The notes beneath the pieces were generated by a model. It saw only the letters and a program-made list of their open reading frames with translations. It did no database searches and was not told the DNA's origin. The translations under genes were made by a program, and so were the position numbers. Positions 33,385 to 44,099 of a DNA stretch of 64,000 nucleotides are shown piece by piece (the stretch's first letter is position 1; each line of letters opens with the position of its first letter). Location of the stretch: NCBI GenBank assembly GCA_009599575.1, contig VWND01000007.1:1-64000 (forward strand), written 5' to 3'. Origin of the DNA: Blumeriella jaapii. Its lineage: Eukaryota > Ascomycota > Leotiomycetes > Helotiales > Drepanopezizaceae.

Positions 33385-34614
33385 TTAAGTGATCGAACCC
33401 GAAGGCGAGGGAGGACCCTCCACTTCGCGATCCGGCTCCTCGTCGAGGACGGTCGCTGAGCCGTCCGTCTCGACGACGCGACCGTCAGACCGCACCTCAG
33501 CCCCCTTCTCGCCCTCCGCCATGGCATATGCAAGCTCAGCCTCTCCAACACCTGCTCCCTTCGCGCCCTCGATGTCAAGTCCGGGGGTACACCGGTCTCC
33601 CCTCAGGCGTGGGCGAGAACCGCACGGCTCAGGGCCGAAGCTCGCGTCGCGTTGGTCCAGATCGCGCAGACTCTCCTTCACGGCCTGCGCAAGCCCGTCG
33701 TCGTCTTCCGCCCGCGAGCTCCCCCCGTCTTCCTGGCGGCGCTCGCTCGGCGGCGTAGGCGCCAGATGGGTCCTCCTCTGCCGTGCGTCCGCGGCGACCA
33801 GCGTCTCGTACTCCTCCAGCGTTGCGCAGCCCCATGCGTTCCAGAACGGCATCTCGCACTCGATCGCCAGCTTCTCTTCCCGCTCTTCCGCCGCCGCCGC
33901 CTCGATCTCTCGGCGAACATACTCTGCATCGTCGGGCCAATAGTCCTCTTCGTCGTCGTCGTCGTCGTCGAGGAATGCACCTTCCTCATCATCGTCGAAT
34001 GCATCTTCCTCATCATCGTCGAATGCATCTTCCTCGTCGGATTGAGAACAGACGGACCCTGAAGCTTCGTCGGGGGCATCTGGAGGCGTGGGAGGGATCG
34101 GGACGAGTGCGGCATCAGCCAAGGTATCCTTCGCCTCCAGATCAGCAGCGATGCTGATGGGGGTCTGGCTGCCGGGTCTGTCCCCGAGCCTGACACCGGG
34201 GGTTTTCAGACTGCCTCTGCCATTCTTGGCAGTTTCCGCGCCAGATGGCTCTACTTGAAGAGAGGCCCCGTCCGTGTCTCTGTTTGCATTGTCGGTCTCG
34301 GCATCTCCCGTGCCATGTGGAAAAGTGAGAGGGCCGGGGGCATTGTGATCCCGAGGTATATTGAACGATAGCTGAGCGGTCCGGTCCGTCAGCATAGTAA
34401 GTTCCTGGGTATGATCTAAATGACGAGGTGGTCAGTAACAGGTCCAGCATGCCAGCTCTCTGTAGACAAGCGAAGATTGTTCTATAGTTTGTTTACCTTG
34501 ACGTTCTGGATGATCCATTTGGTCGTCACGATCTCCACTTTCTTCTGCCCCTCCGCCCGTCTTCTCATCGTCTTCTTTCTTGTCAGGAGGCATCGGGAAA
34601 ATACGGTCCGTCAT
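33385..34614 (-). CDS. Acidic protein with a ubiquitin-interacting-motif-like helix
   Basis: Unknown family. Two exons (34614-34497 and 34415-33385; GTAAAC donor, CATTTAG acceptor, phase 1) give 382 aa. The N-terminus is hydrophilic with no signal peptide. The centre is strongly acidic, with the octad EDAFDDDE repeated and drifting to EGAFLDDD, followed by an Asp/Glu run. A charged helix (YVRREIEAAAAEEREEKL) and a Trp-containing patch (MPFWNAWGCATLEEYETLVA) come next. Then EDDDGLAQAVKESLRDL fits the UIM pattern of an acidic start, L-x-x-A-x-x-x-S and a hydrophobic end. A ubiquitin-binding adaptor role is inferred from that motif only; Vps27 in this window carries the same motif type. It could equally be a disordered nuclear protein. 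Confidence 0.75.
33955..34040 (-). repeat. In-frame 24-bp repeat coding EDAFDDDE
   Basis: Two identical 24-bp copies (plus-strand core TCGAATGCATCTTCCTCATCA) and a diverged third copy sit next to a GTC/TCGTCG run. They encode an acidic octad repeat. Confidence 0.9.
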
Positions 34615-36260
34615 CTTGGTCGTACATCATCCACGTAGCACAGTAGATACGGAGGTCCGAGGGAGACGGGACATTGATTTATACTGACGGTCTAGGAGCT
34701 CTCCCTTCCAGGCTCCAGCTCCCTTTGTCCCTTTGAGACAGCCTGAAGAGTGGCGGAACACGCCCATGGGAGATGATTTCTTGTACATCCTGGTGAGTTT
34801 TGCTTGCATCAGTAATGAACGGTACCTATCTCCAGATAAGCAAGCACCTATCCGCCATCTTTCAAATCTGATATCTCAAACAAGCTTCGACCCAGAGTCT
34901 CACGTATTCCAAAATTGATCGCTACAACTAGAAGTCACTGGTTCCCTCTCTCGCTACGGAGACTAGCAGCATTGATAGCCGAAGAGACCGTCTTAGAAAC
35001 CGATCCGAAAGAAAGCCCATATTCAGCCGTGCTATCTCGTGAGCTGTATGCATGGCAATCATGGGAGCAATCTTGAGATGGGCGGCAATGCCCAGTGATC
35101 GAGAGACTTCCGGCGTGTTTCTCTGCTTCATCCTCCCTCAGCTTGAGAGGAGCCTGAGGACAGAGCAAGATCACGTGTCATGTTGAATGAGAAGTTTCCT
35201 GCTAGATCAGAGGATGATGCTACGTCCTGTAATAAGTTGACATTCTTTGTTCTCCTGGTACTGGGTCGCTGTATTTTAACAGTGTCTTATCGGTACAGTA
35301 AACGTGATGTTCTCCTGTCCTTTCACCCCTTCCTTCCACTTTCCTCTTCCCCTCCCCCACCTCAGACCTCAGTACCCACAATATCAAAATCGCCCTTCGC
35401 CAGCCTATATACTGTATAATAGACGGCGAACTCACCACGGTCTCTTCGTGCAAATACTGCGCTCCTGCATGGGTCTATTTATGTCACTAGTTTCGGCGAC
35501 CATCGTTCCATTCAGACTGCCATCGCTAGGCCATCTCACACCAGCGCAGTCAAGGCTTTGGTTTTCACCGGGGTCATCGAGATGGGCCTATGTACAGTAC
35601 TAATTGTCTGAAGCTCCTCTGCGGCACCCCTTTCCTGTTATCGCCTTCGCCTTGGAGGCACATGGACATTCGCCAGATACAAGGTTCTTGGATATCACGT
35701 GGTCCTTCGTCGTCTCCAACATCAACAACCGTCCACGTACATGTACCTATTTACGGTACTACCACCAGAGACCCATCGTTGTGCGGGCCCAGACCATGAA
35801 CAAGACACGAGTTCATGGGCTATATCAAGTTTGTTTTCTTCCCGTAGCTGTATCTATAATACATGTGTGTGCACTTCTAGAGAGCAAGAGGATCTATCTC
35901 CGTGCTTTGGCTTCCAACGCCACGGATGCTGTTCCTTGGCTTACGGACGGAAAAGCCGCATCGGGCATTGCTTACAGTAGTGAGGTATGTACAGTACTGT
36001 ACGGTTCTGTACTGTACTGTCCTGTACGCTACAGCATTGTAGGAGGTACTTCCTGGGTATATACAGATACTGCATATACTGTACTGTACAGTACCATCTA
36101 AGGAATGGTCTGTCTGTACATACTGTAGGTACTCTCCCACGTTCCGCGTCGGCGACAAGCAGGGAAGGCATCGAAATGTATTAAATCTATAAACAGGGTA
36201 TCTCAACAGAATATACAGGAAAAGCCAACGAGCCACCGAACCGCTCTGTTCCCAGAACCG
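34615..36260. other. Intergenic, no supported gene
   Basis: Promoter side of the acidic-protein gene and 3' side of the YeeE-like gene. The densest cluster of TACTGTAC palindromes in the window lies at 35985-36130. A 165-codon plus frame (35604-36101) partly translates these repeats and is not protein-like. Confidence 0.65.
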
Positions 36261-37375
36261 CTACCCTACCACCGTGCTCAGCGCGATCCCGCTCCCGAAC
36301 ATGGCAGCGACCGTGACGATGCTCGCGACCGAGAGCTGCGACATGCCGCTAATCCCATGGCCACTCGTGCAGCCACCCGCGATCCTCGCTCCGAACGTCA
36401 GCAAGACGCCACCAAAGACCGCCCTCGCAGTCCCAACATGAAGCGTAGGTGCCGCGGCGGACGCGAAGCCCGACACCCTCAAGAAACCCCAGCTCCCGAG
36501 CGCGGTGCCCAGCGCGAAGGCCGTCGCCTTGATGCTCGGCCGGGGCTTCCTCCCGCCGTCGACCGCCCACCAGAAGAGATGGCCCAGCTGCTCGTAGGCG
36601 CTCGAGATGCCCAGCGTGCCGCCCGTCAACAGCAAACTGGTGACCTGGCTCGCGCCGATCAGCACCCCGCCCACCACGCTCGGCACCAGCAGGCCCCTCT
36701 GGTCCGGGAAGAAGCGCGAGAAGGCCGCGATGGCGCCCAGGCACAGCGTCTCGTAGACGGCCATGGCGCGGCCCTGCGTCACGTCGAGGCGTTGGAAGAC
36801 GGTCGGCTGCGCCATCGCGCGCGCGTTTCGCACGTTGCCCAGCAGACGCTGGCCGAAGCGCGAGTACAGGATCCCGCCGAGGAGCCCGCCGAGCAGCACG
36901 GGGGGCCCGGAGGCAGCGCCTGCTGCTAGTTGCGGGATGAGCGTGCCCGGACAGGCGCCGGTGAGAGCCATGCCAAAGCCGAGGAGGATGCCGCCGAGGA
37001 TGTTGCCGTCGAAGGCGCTGAAGAGGTTGAGTGTTGCCGGGGTTCGAGGCTTGCATGCCGAGATTTGGTATCGGTTGGAGAGGAGGATGGCGATCCTGTC
37101 ACGCGTCAGTCGGGTTTGTCCTTCGGATCTCTGGTTCGTGAGATAGGATGGGTGCGACATGTGTGGTATGGGATGTGATATGAGGGTGAGTAGCATCGTT
37201 ACACACGTGGGACTTACGCGCTGGTCGCACTCGCGGCGAGGAACGTCTTGAGCATATGGAAGTCGCGCAGCTGCATCTGGCCGAGAATGACTGATGGTGA
37301 GTCGACGCCAGCTGCTATCAGCGCCGCGCCGAAGAACACGCCGGAGAGCGTGGAGCGGGCTGCTGCTGTCGCCAT
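36261..37375 (-). CDS. YeeE/YedE-family sulfur-compound transporter
   Basis: A multi-helix membrane protein of the YeeE/YedE (DUF395) family. A bacterial member (TsuA) imports thiosulfate; the fungal substrate is not known, so thiosulfate or another small sulfur compound is an inference. Two exons (37375-37218, GTAAGT donor; 37095-36261, GACAG acceptor, phase 2) give 330 aa. The two halves of the pseudo-repeat each carry the family signature: GMALTGACPGTLIPQL in the first and GARIAGGCTSGHGISGMSQLS in the second, with the cysteines that relay thiosulfate in the bacterial protein. Around nine hydrophobic helices are visible, including ILGGILLGFGMALTG and a C-terminal IVTVAAMFGSGIALS. The first exon encodes the N-terminal helix (GVFFGAALIAAGV). 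High GC content and few introns are compatible with an old bacterial origin, but this is not shown. Confidence 0.88.
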
Positions 37376-39147
37376 GGTGTTTCTGTTTCAGGGTCTGGGG
37401 TGTTCTCTTTCAGGCGGGTGAAACTATCGACTCTTTGAAATCTCGATCTCTCTCGGTCTGGTGCATGTGCGTGAAGGTGAAGGAGCGTCGGTGTGAATTG
37501 CAGTCGAAGCAGGGACTTGCGCTGGTTGAGGAGGAAGAGCAGGCAAGGGAGGTAGGTAGGTAGGTAGGTGGGTGGGTAGGTGGGTAGGTAGGTAAGTGAT
37601 GATAGCCGGGTGAATCACAACATCGGGATCATCTGTCAACAAGCAAATGCCACCACAAAGAAAGAAAGAAAGAAAGAAGCAAAGAGAGAACACGTTGAGA
37701 ATTGACGAGCATTGAATTGGCGGAAACAAAGTCAAGAAGATAAAACCCGAAACTACCTGATGAATGACGCAAGAACCCCCTCGCCGGCTATGGTTGGCGT
37801 GTTCTGGTCGGCGATGAGAATTACCTGAGCACTTGTGCACAGGGGGACCGTGTTCGTAAAGGGGTTACCGACTTACCTTACCGACTTACCGGCTACCTGG
37901 ACCCGGGGAATTTGGGTTGTGTACATTACACAGTGTGGTACTGTACTGCCCAGAGTACCAAAGTGCCTCTGACGTTCCCGAAATCCCGAGAGTCTGGAGG
38001 TCGGCGAGGAGAAAAAGTTTGGGTGTTTCTCGGATAGAACGATGGCACGTGATGAGCACATGGTCTTTAGTACTTGGTACTTGGTGGTACTGTATTGTAT
38101 GTACAGAATCAATAAAAACACGCATCACCTGTGTGTATTTGTAGAACCCATTAGGTATCACATACTCACATTACCACAAGCGAGTTATTGACTCCGCAGC
38201 AGAGGCTATAACATTACACAGGATAAGAAGTGTTTTTTGAAGCATACAGTTGGGGCAGACGACTGAGAAGGCCTTGAAAGTACAGTACACCTGACGGCAA
38301 TGACTACCTACCGGGTAAAGACTTTGTGACCATGCCTATCGGAGTAAGACAACAAGGATCCATCACGCCGAGAAATCGGGGTTTTGTAAATACAGCGCAC
38401 TTACACACACACACGAATCCGCCTTACCGGACGGGTTTTGATTGTTAAAGCAATGCATTGTTGTTAAGACCGCTTGCGCGTGAGCTTGCAGATCCAGCCT
38501 GCAAGGCTCTGAGAAAAAATAAACAGTGCCAGCACCGAGCCGTGCAAAGATCATATTCCACCCGTAGGATACCTAGCCTCCTTATCCTCCCCTGGCACTA
38601 GATCCTCCATATCGTACAGCTTGCTTCGCGTAAGACAAGCGACTGCTCTAGCGATTTCCGCGTGGTTGAAAGGGTCGATGGAGCTTGCGACATCTATTTC
38701 CAAGGCAGTGCCAACAGTAGGCGGAGCCTATGACTATTCTTTGGGTGGTGATGCGGCAATTAGGGGACGAGGCGCATGCTATGATTCCTTGGCGTAAATG
38801 GCTGTTGCATACCCGACAGAAGTAGCTGTTTGTCACGCACATCTTGAAGATATTCTGGTCTGAGCTCGGTGTTTGATGTGCTATTTGTGAGGGTTGATCT
38901 GAAGGTTGATTGGAAGGTTGCTATGAGGGCTAGTGGCAGCTGGTATGCCCAAGTTTAGACGGGTATATATAGACGATAGATTTTCCAATCGGCCACTGAA
39001 TAACTTGGTGACAAGTATGGCTTGTAACCGTGAACACCAAAAGACGATTCAAGAGAGTGATTGGAACCATTGTTGTGAATTGGCTTAAAGGATACATGTT
39101 CCTGCTCCACAATCATAGCCATCAACTTTTTATTAAAAGATCGTCGC
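37376..39147. other. Intergenic border zone next to the retrotransposon nest
   Basis: No gene is supported. The region has a TAGG/GGTAGGTG tract (37550-37592), an AAAG tract (about 37660-37680) and TACTGTAC motifs (37941, 38088, 38281). Base composition is still that of the gene compartment up to 39147, where the first LTR begins. Confidence 0.7.
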
Positions 39148-39411
39148 TGTGACGATCTAATCAGTCGAAGGGCTGGGAGATCAGTCAACTGGTCGCCGTG
39201 TTCATATGATATGAGAAACGAGCCTTTGGTTTTATAATAAAAATATTCATTTAGAATCAACAACTGCAAAAGGCAGAGATTGTTAAAAGAAAAAGGCTTT
39301 ATATATATGATAATTTCCATAGTTAATAGAAGATCCACCAAAAGACCAGAGAGCTTGCAATTATACGTAGTTGCTGGGGTGACGCGAAGGGCAAACGAGT
39401 AAGTCGTTATA
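39148..39411 (-). repeat. LTR of element 1 (3' LTR)
   Basis: It reads TGTGACGATCTAATC at the left and ends CGTTATA (RIP form of CGTCACA). It is collinear with the 262-bp LTRs of element 4. The five bases before it (39143-39147, GTCGC) should be the target duplication; the partner lies outside the window. Confidence 0.93.
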
Positions 39412-40323
39412 TTATTTCTTCGTTCGAAAAAAGCGCGTCCTCGAGCTTTTATTTATTAATACGTCGCTATTCAAATGATCGTACGAGTTTAAATTTTCGG
39501 AATACGCTTTCAGCCAGTTTATAAGTTTTGCAAAAAAACCGGGAAGCTTTTTATGCGTTAAATAAAAGTCGCGCATTTTTAGAGAAGTATATATAAAATT
39601 AAACGCGGGATATTACGTGAAATTTTTATTTAAGCTTACCTAAAAAGCTTTGTACTGAAAGGTTTTTCGCTGTATTCGATAAGCGATTAATTCTTCGATT
39701 TCGTATTTAAGCTTATTAGTTATATTAATAAATTTAAGGGCTGGGTTAATTTGACCTGGAAATGCGTCGTTAGCTGTTTTACGCAATCGATTAGCGTGAA
39801 AAACTGGATGTACGTTTATAATATTAAGAAGGTTTAGTTTAAAAGCGTTATCGAAAATTTTGGCTATAATTTTAAAAGGGCCGTTTATAAAATTGTCGAG
39901 CTTGCGAAAGGGTCGAAAGGTCGGAAATAAACGCATATCGAGCCATACGTAATCGTTAACGTTAAAATCGATCGCGCGGCGAGATTTATTCGCGTTTTTT
40001 TTTATTTTGTCGTGGGTTTGTTAAAAGTGCGATTTGGCGAAGTTTTAAGCGTCGTAATGGCGGCGAGCGTACGCACGAGCTTCGTCTGCGTTTAGCTTGT
40101 ATAAAAGATTGAAAAAAAGGAAAGTATCGAGCTTTTAGTTCCAATTGGTATAAAAAGTATAATCGTGTATAATTTCAAAAAGTAAAAGGCCATTTAAATT
40201 CTCGTAGGAAAGAATTATTTGAACGAAATCCATTATTAAAAAAAATTCGTTCCAATCGTTTTAATAAAAATTCACGAAAAATCGAAAACGTTTTTGCAAA
40301 TATTAGTTGTAAATTTCGGTTTG
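39412..40323 (-). pseudogene. Element 1 integrase C-terminus and chromodomain remnant
   Basis: The longest open piece (39936-39640) reads MRLFPTFRPFRKLDN...INVHPVFHANRLRK, the integrase C-terminal fold, then YEIEELIAYRIQRKTFQYK, the start of a chromodomain. Stops interrupt it on both sides. The remaining integrase core continues after element 2 at 60549. Confidence 0.85.
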
Positions 40324-40328
40324 ACTAT
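40324..40328. repeat. Target-site duplication of element 2 (left)
   Basis: ACTAT, identical to 60549-60553. Confidence 0.95.
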
Positions 40329-40625
40329 TGTAACGATCTAATCAGTCGAAGGGCTGGGAGATTAGTCAACTGGTCGCCGTATTCACATGGTATAAGAAAC
40401 GAGCCTTTAGTTTTGTAACAAAAATATTCACTTAGAATCAACAACTGCAAAAAGCAAAAGTTATTAAAAAAAAAAAGCCTTATATATATAAATAATTTTT
40501 ACAATTGATAGAAAGACTTATTAGAAAACCAAAAAGCTTGCAATTATACGTAGTTGCTAAAAAGCTTGCAGCTATACGTAATTGCTGGAATAACACAAAA
40601 GGTGGCAATAAAATAAATCGTCACA
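40329..40625 (-). repeat. LTR of element 2 (3' LTR)
   Basis: Starts TGTAACGATCTAATC and ends CGTCACA. It carries a duplicated AGCTTGCA-TATACGTA-TTGCTG segment not present in the 262-bp LTRs. A purine tract on the sense strand (rc of TTACCCCCCCGTCCG) directly abuts it and is the polypurine tract. Confidence 0.95.
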
Positions 40626-42522
40626 TTACCCCCCCGTCCGAAAAAAACGCGCCCTCGAGCTTTTATCTATTAATACGTCGCTATTCAAATAATCGTACGA
40701 GTCCAAACCTTCGAAATACGCCTTCAGCCAATTTACAAGTTTTGCAGAAGGACCGGAAAGCTTTTTATGCGTCAAATAAAAATCGCGCACTTTTAAAAAA
40801 GTATATATAAAATCAAACGCGGAATACCACGTAAAATTTTTATTTAAGCTTATTTAAAAAGCTTTGTACTAAAAGGTTTTCCGCTGTATTCGATAAACGA
40901 TTAATTTTTCGATTTCGTATTCAAGCTCACCAATTATATTAATAAATTTAAAAGCTGAATTAATCTGATTTAAAAGCGCGTCGTTAGCTGCTTTACGCAA
41001 TCGATTAGCGTGAAAAACTGGATATACGTTTATAATATTAAAAAAGTCTAGCTTGAAAGCGTTGTCGAAAATTTTGGCTACGATTTTAAAAAAGCCGTTT
41101 GTAAAATTATCGAACTTGCGAAAAAGCCGGGAAATCGGAAATAAACGCATATCGAACCATACGTAATCGCTAACGTTAAAATCGATCGCGCGGCGAAATT
41201 TATTCGCATTTTTTTTTATTTTGTCGTAAGCTTGTTAAAAATGCGATTTGGCAAGATTTTAAGCGTCGTAATAGCGGCGAGCGTACGCACGAGCTTCGTT
41301 TGCGTTTAGCTTATATAAAAGGTTAGGAGAAAAGAAAGTATCGAGCTTCCAATTTTAATTAATATAAGAAGTATAATTATATACAATTTTAAAAAGTGAA
41401 AGACCATTTAAACTTTTGTAAAAAAAAACCATTTGAGCGAAATCTATTATTAAAAAAAATTCGTTCTAATCGTTTTAATAAAAGTTTACGAAAAATCGAA
41501 AGCGTTTTTGCAGATATTAATTGTAAATTTCGGTCTGACCATCGGTTTTAAAATAAACGGCTATCGAAAGCTTTAATTGCGTACCGAGTATTTTATTTAA
41601 TTCAGACCAAAAGATAAACCAATATTAAAGGCCACGATCGTTAATAATACTTTTTAAAAGGCCAAAATACTTGTATACGTGAAATATATACAATTTAGCA
41701 AAGCTTCGAACGTCGATATTTTTATAGCAAAAAATCGAAATAACCTGCTTAGAAAAGCGATTTATTATTACAAATACGTTATCGTAATCGTATTTGTTTT
41801 TATTAAAACTGCAAAAGTCTATTATAATATGCTTTTAAAAATGGTCAAAAACAAAAAGAAATTAAAAAAAGCCGGGGCGCTTATTTTTTAAAACAAAACT
41901 TTTTCGATAAACGTAGCAATTGCGACAGTATTATTTTACGAAAGCTGTTATACCTCGCCAATAATATTAATCCGAAAGCAATTGCGTAATTTTGCGAGCG
42001 CTAGAATAAGCGGTGGAAATCTGGTCGTATATTTTTCGTATAAAAACCAAACGAAAATAATCGACGTTTGGTATTATTAAGCGACCGTAATATAATAACA
42101 AATCGCGTTCAAATATATACGAAGTATTATTATTATTCCTTTTCGCAGCGTTTCGTACAATTTTCTTTCGAAAGGCCATCAGGCTGCTAGCTGTGCGATT
42201 AGCGTAGAAAAGTTGATTAACGATACGAAATACGAAAAAGAAATCAGCTATTTCAACGATAAAAATAGCTGTTTCGGAGGCCGTAAAAAGTCGAAGTTTT
42301 TCAGTTAAAAAGCGGTAATCGATCTGATCGGCTCGAAAAAGAGTTTGCAGGCGCTGGATACGTTTAAAAAAGTTTAGCGGTCGAATTCGCTCGTACGACG
42401 TATTAGTGCGTCAGCTAAAAAGTTATGTTTATCTGGTTTATACGTAATAAAAAAGTTGTAATCGGCGAAAAGCTCGGCCTAGCGTACTTATCGAGCGTTT
42501 AAAAGTTTAAAAATCATAAAAT
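40626..42522 (-). pseudogene. Element 2 integrase (broken)
   Basis: Pieces 41150-40869 (integrase C-terminus and chromodomain start) and 42179-41967 (zinc-binding part, IRKIYDQISTAYSSARKITQLLSD) are readable in the minus frame. The sequence between is interrupted by stops. The reading continues at 49872 after the insertion of element 3. Confidence 0.85.
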
Positions 42523-42527
42523 ACTTC
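42523..42527. repeat. Target-site duplication of element 3 (left)
   Basis: ACTTC, matching ACTCC at 49867-49871 with one C/T difference. Confidence 0.85.
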
Positions 42528-42940
42528 TGTAAGGATTGAAAGGCAGGGAAACACTAGTTCAGACAATAGAGCTCAGATAAGATTGGATTGATAGTCAGAC
42601 TGATTTCTACCTTCTACATCTCTAGTAGAAGGCGTGTATAAATACAAAAGGAGAGGTAGAGCCCTCGAGAAAAGTATTTCCCAGGAAACCAGGCGAACCC
42701 CATTTAGTATGCTCTTCAGCCCCCATCCCGACCTTTTCTCAATCCTTTTTAATATAACTTTAATAACTAGTTTCTTAACAATTATTCCTATAAAATGTTT
42801 TATCTAAATATTATCTTTAGCCCTTATAGTATTATCCGGCCCCCACGGCCTATTCGCAGAAAATGTTATTCGAAAATTAGTAAAAAGCAGAGGGTTTTGG
42901 CGGATCATCTGACTTATACACGTGATATTAGTTTCTGATA
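42528..42940 (-). repeat. LTR of element 3 (3' LTR)
   Basis: Starts TGTAAGGATTG and ends CTGATA (RIP form of CTGACA). 413 bp, no indels relative to the right LTR. It contains a TATA-like TATTTATA on the sense strand near 42640-42650. Confidence 0.95.
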
Positions 42941-42955
42941 TTACCCCCCCTTTTA
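42941..42955 (-). other. Polypurine tract of element 3
   Basis: On the sense strand a run AAAAGGGGGGGTAA directly precedes the 3' LTR, the expected plus-strand primer site. Confidence 0.8.
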
Positions 42956-43161
42956 GGCCTTTGGTCCTTAAAAGCGACTGATTTTTTTATGCGTATAACG
43001 TGCGTTACGCTTTCGAAATAACGTGCGGTTTCTTCCGCTTTCGGTCGTAAATTGTAGCTGTTTCTTTCGTTTTTGGTCGTAAATTATAGTTGTTCTGCTG
43101 TTTTGTTTTTTTTGTTTTCGGTAGCGCTCGCATCTTCGTTGAAAAAGCTTTCTTTTTTAAA

Positions 43162-43974
43162 ATGGCCGCTATCTGCTTGCTTAATTTCTTTTTTTTTTTT
43201 TTTATTTTTATTTTCTTATTAACTCTTTTTTATTTTAATCAACTGCTTTTCGCCGCGTTCGCCGCGAACTCTCAAAATGCTTTTGATTTTTATCTGCTTT
43301 CGGTGCGCCCGCCTAATTTTACGCGAAAGCATTACAGCGAACTTCTTGCCCTTTTGCGTTTTCGAACTTCTTAGCGTAAAATACAACCGTTGCAAAGCTT
43401 CGCATATTCAATGCTTTTCTGTGAATCTTCTAAACTTTTATTCGAACTCGCTTTTAATTAACTACAGATTCCTGCCGCACGCGCCATCGAAGCGCAAACC
43501 TTTTTCGCGAGCCTTAACGATTTTATAAATCGTTTCGATGCTGCCACCGCCGCTGCCGCCTCTTTTTCTTCTGCTGCCGAAACCAAAGCTTTTGCTAAAA
43601 CCTTTATCGATCTTATTACCTACGACGCTTATATAAGTCGTTTAAAAAGAAATGACGCTTCGGCTTTTATAATAATCGAAGATCGTGCGAATCGCGCCGC
43701 GGCTCGGGCTGCCGCTGCTGCTGCTGCGTCCGTTTTTGCCGATTTAGCGGCTGCTGCTGTTTTGGGAGCTTTGGCTGCGCCGGCCCCTTTATTTAACGAC
43801 GCTAATATAAAACGTATTTTCCGACGTTTCGAAAACGTCGCTCGGATCCATTCTAACCAATTAAATCAAATTCTGAATTTCTACGAGCATATCGTAGCTG
43901 CAATTTAAAATTCGATTACGGCTATCGTAAAAGCTTTAACTGGAATAAATCGAATACTTTGCGAATTCGTTTAA
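43162..43974 (+). pseudogene. Alanine-rich open frame antisense to element 3
   Basis: An open frame of about 270 codons running opposite to gag and pol, in the spacer between the chromodomain and the 3' LTR. It starts with ATG (MAAICLLN), has a Phe/Ile/Leu-rich hydrophobic stretch, then an alanine-rich helical part (43462-43905 is uninterrupted, 148 codons, including DRANRAAARAAAAAAAS and FRRFENVARIHSNQLNQIL). The only internal stops are TAG at 43372 and TAA at 43459 and 43906, each one C-to-T step from a Gln codon. No sense-strand frame is open here. I do not recognise the product; it may be an accessory element gene, a captured host fragment or chance. Confidence 0.45.
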
Positions 43975-44099
43975 TACTAATTCTTTTTAGCCTGCCGCTG
44001 CTTCTGAGTTTGAAAAAAATAACGATAACGATAGGAAAAGGAATAACGATAAAAATAAATTGGCTTAGCGGCGGTTCTAAGATTTTCTAAATGTTTTTG

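Noticed and set aside
35604..36101. 165-codon plus frame
   Set aside because: Its second half translates TACTGTAC repeats and it has no recognisable domain.
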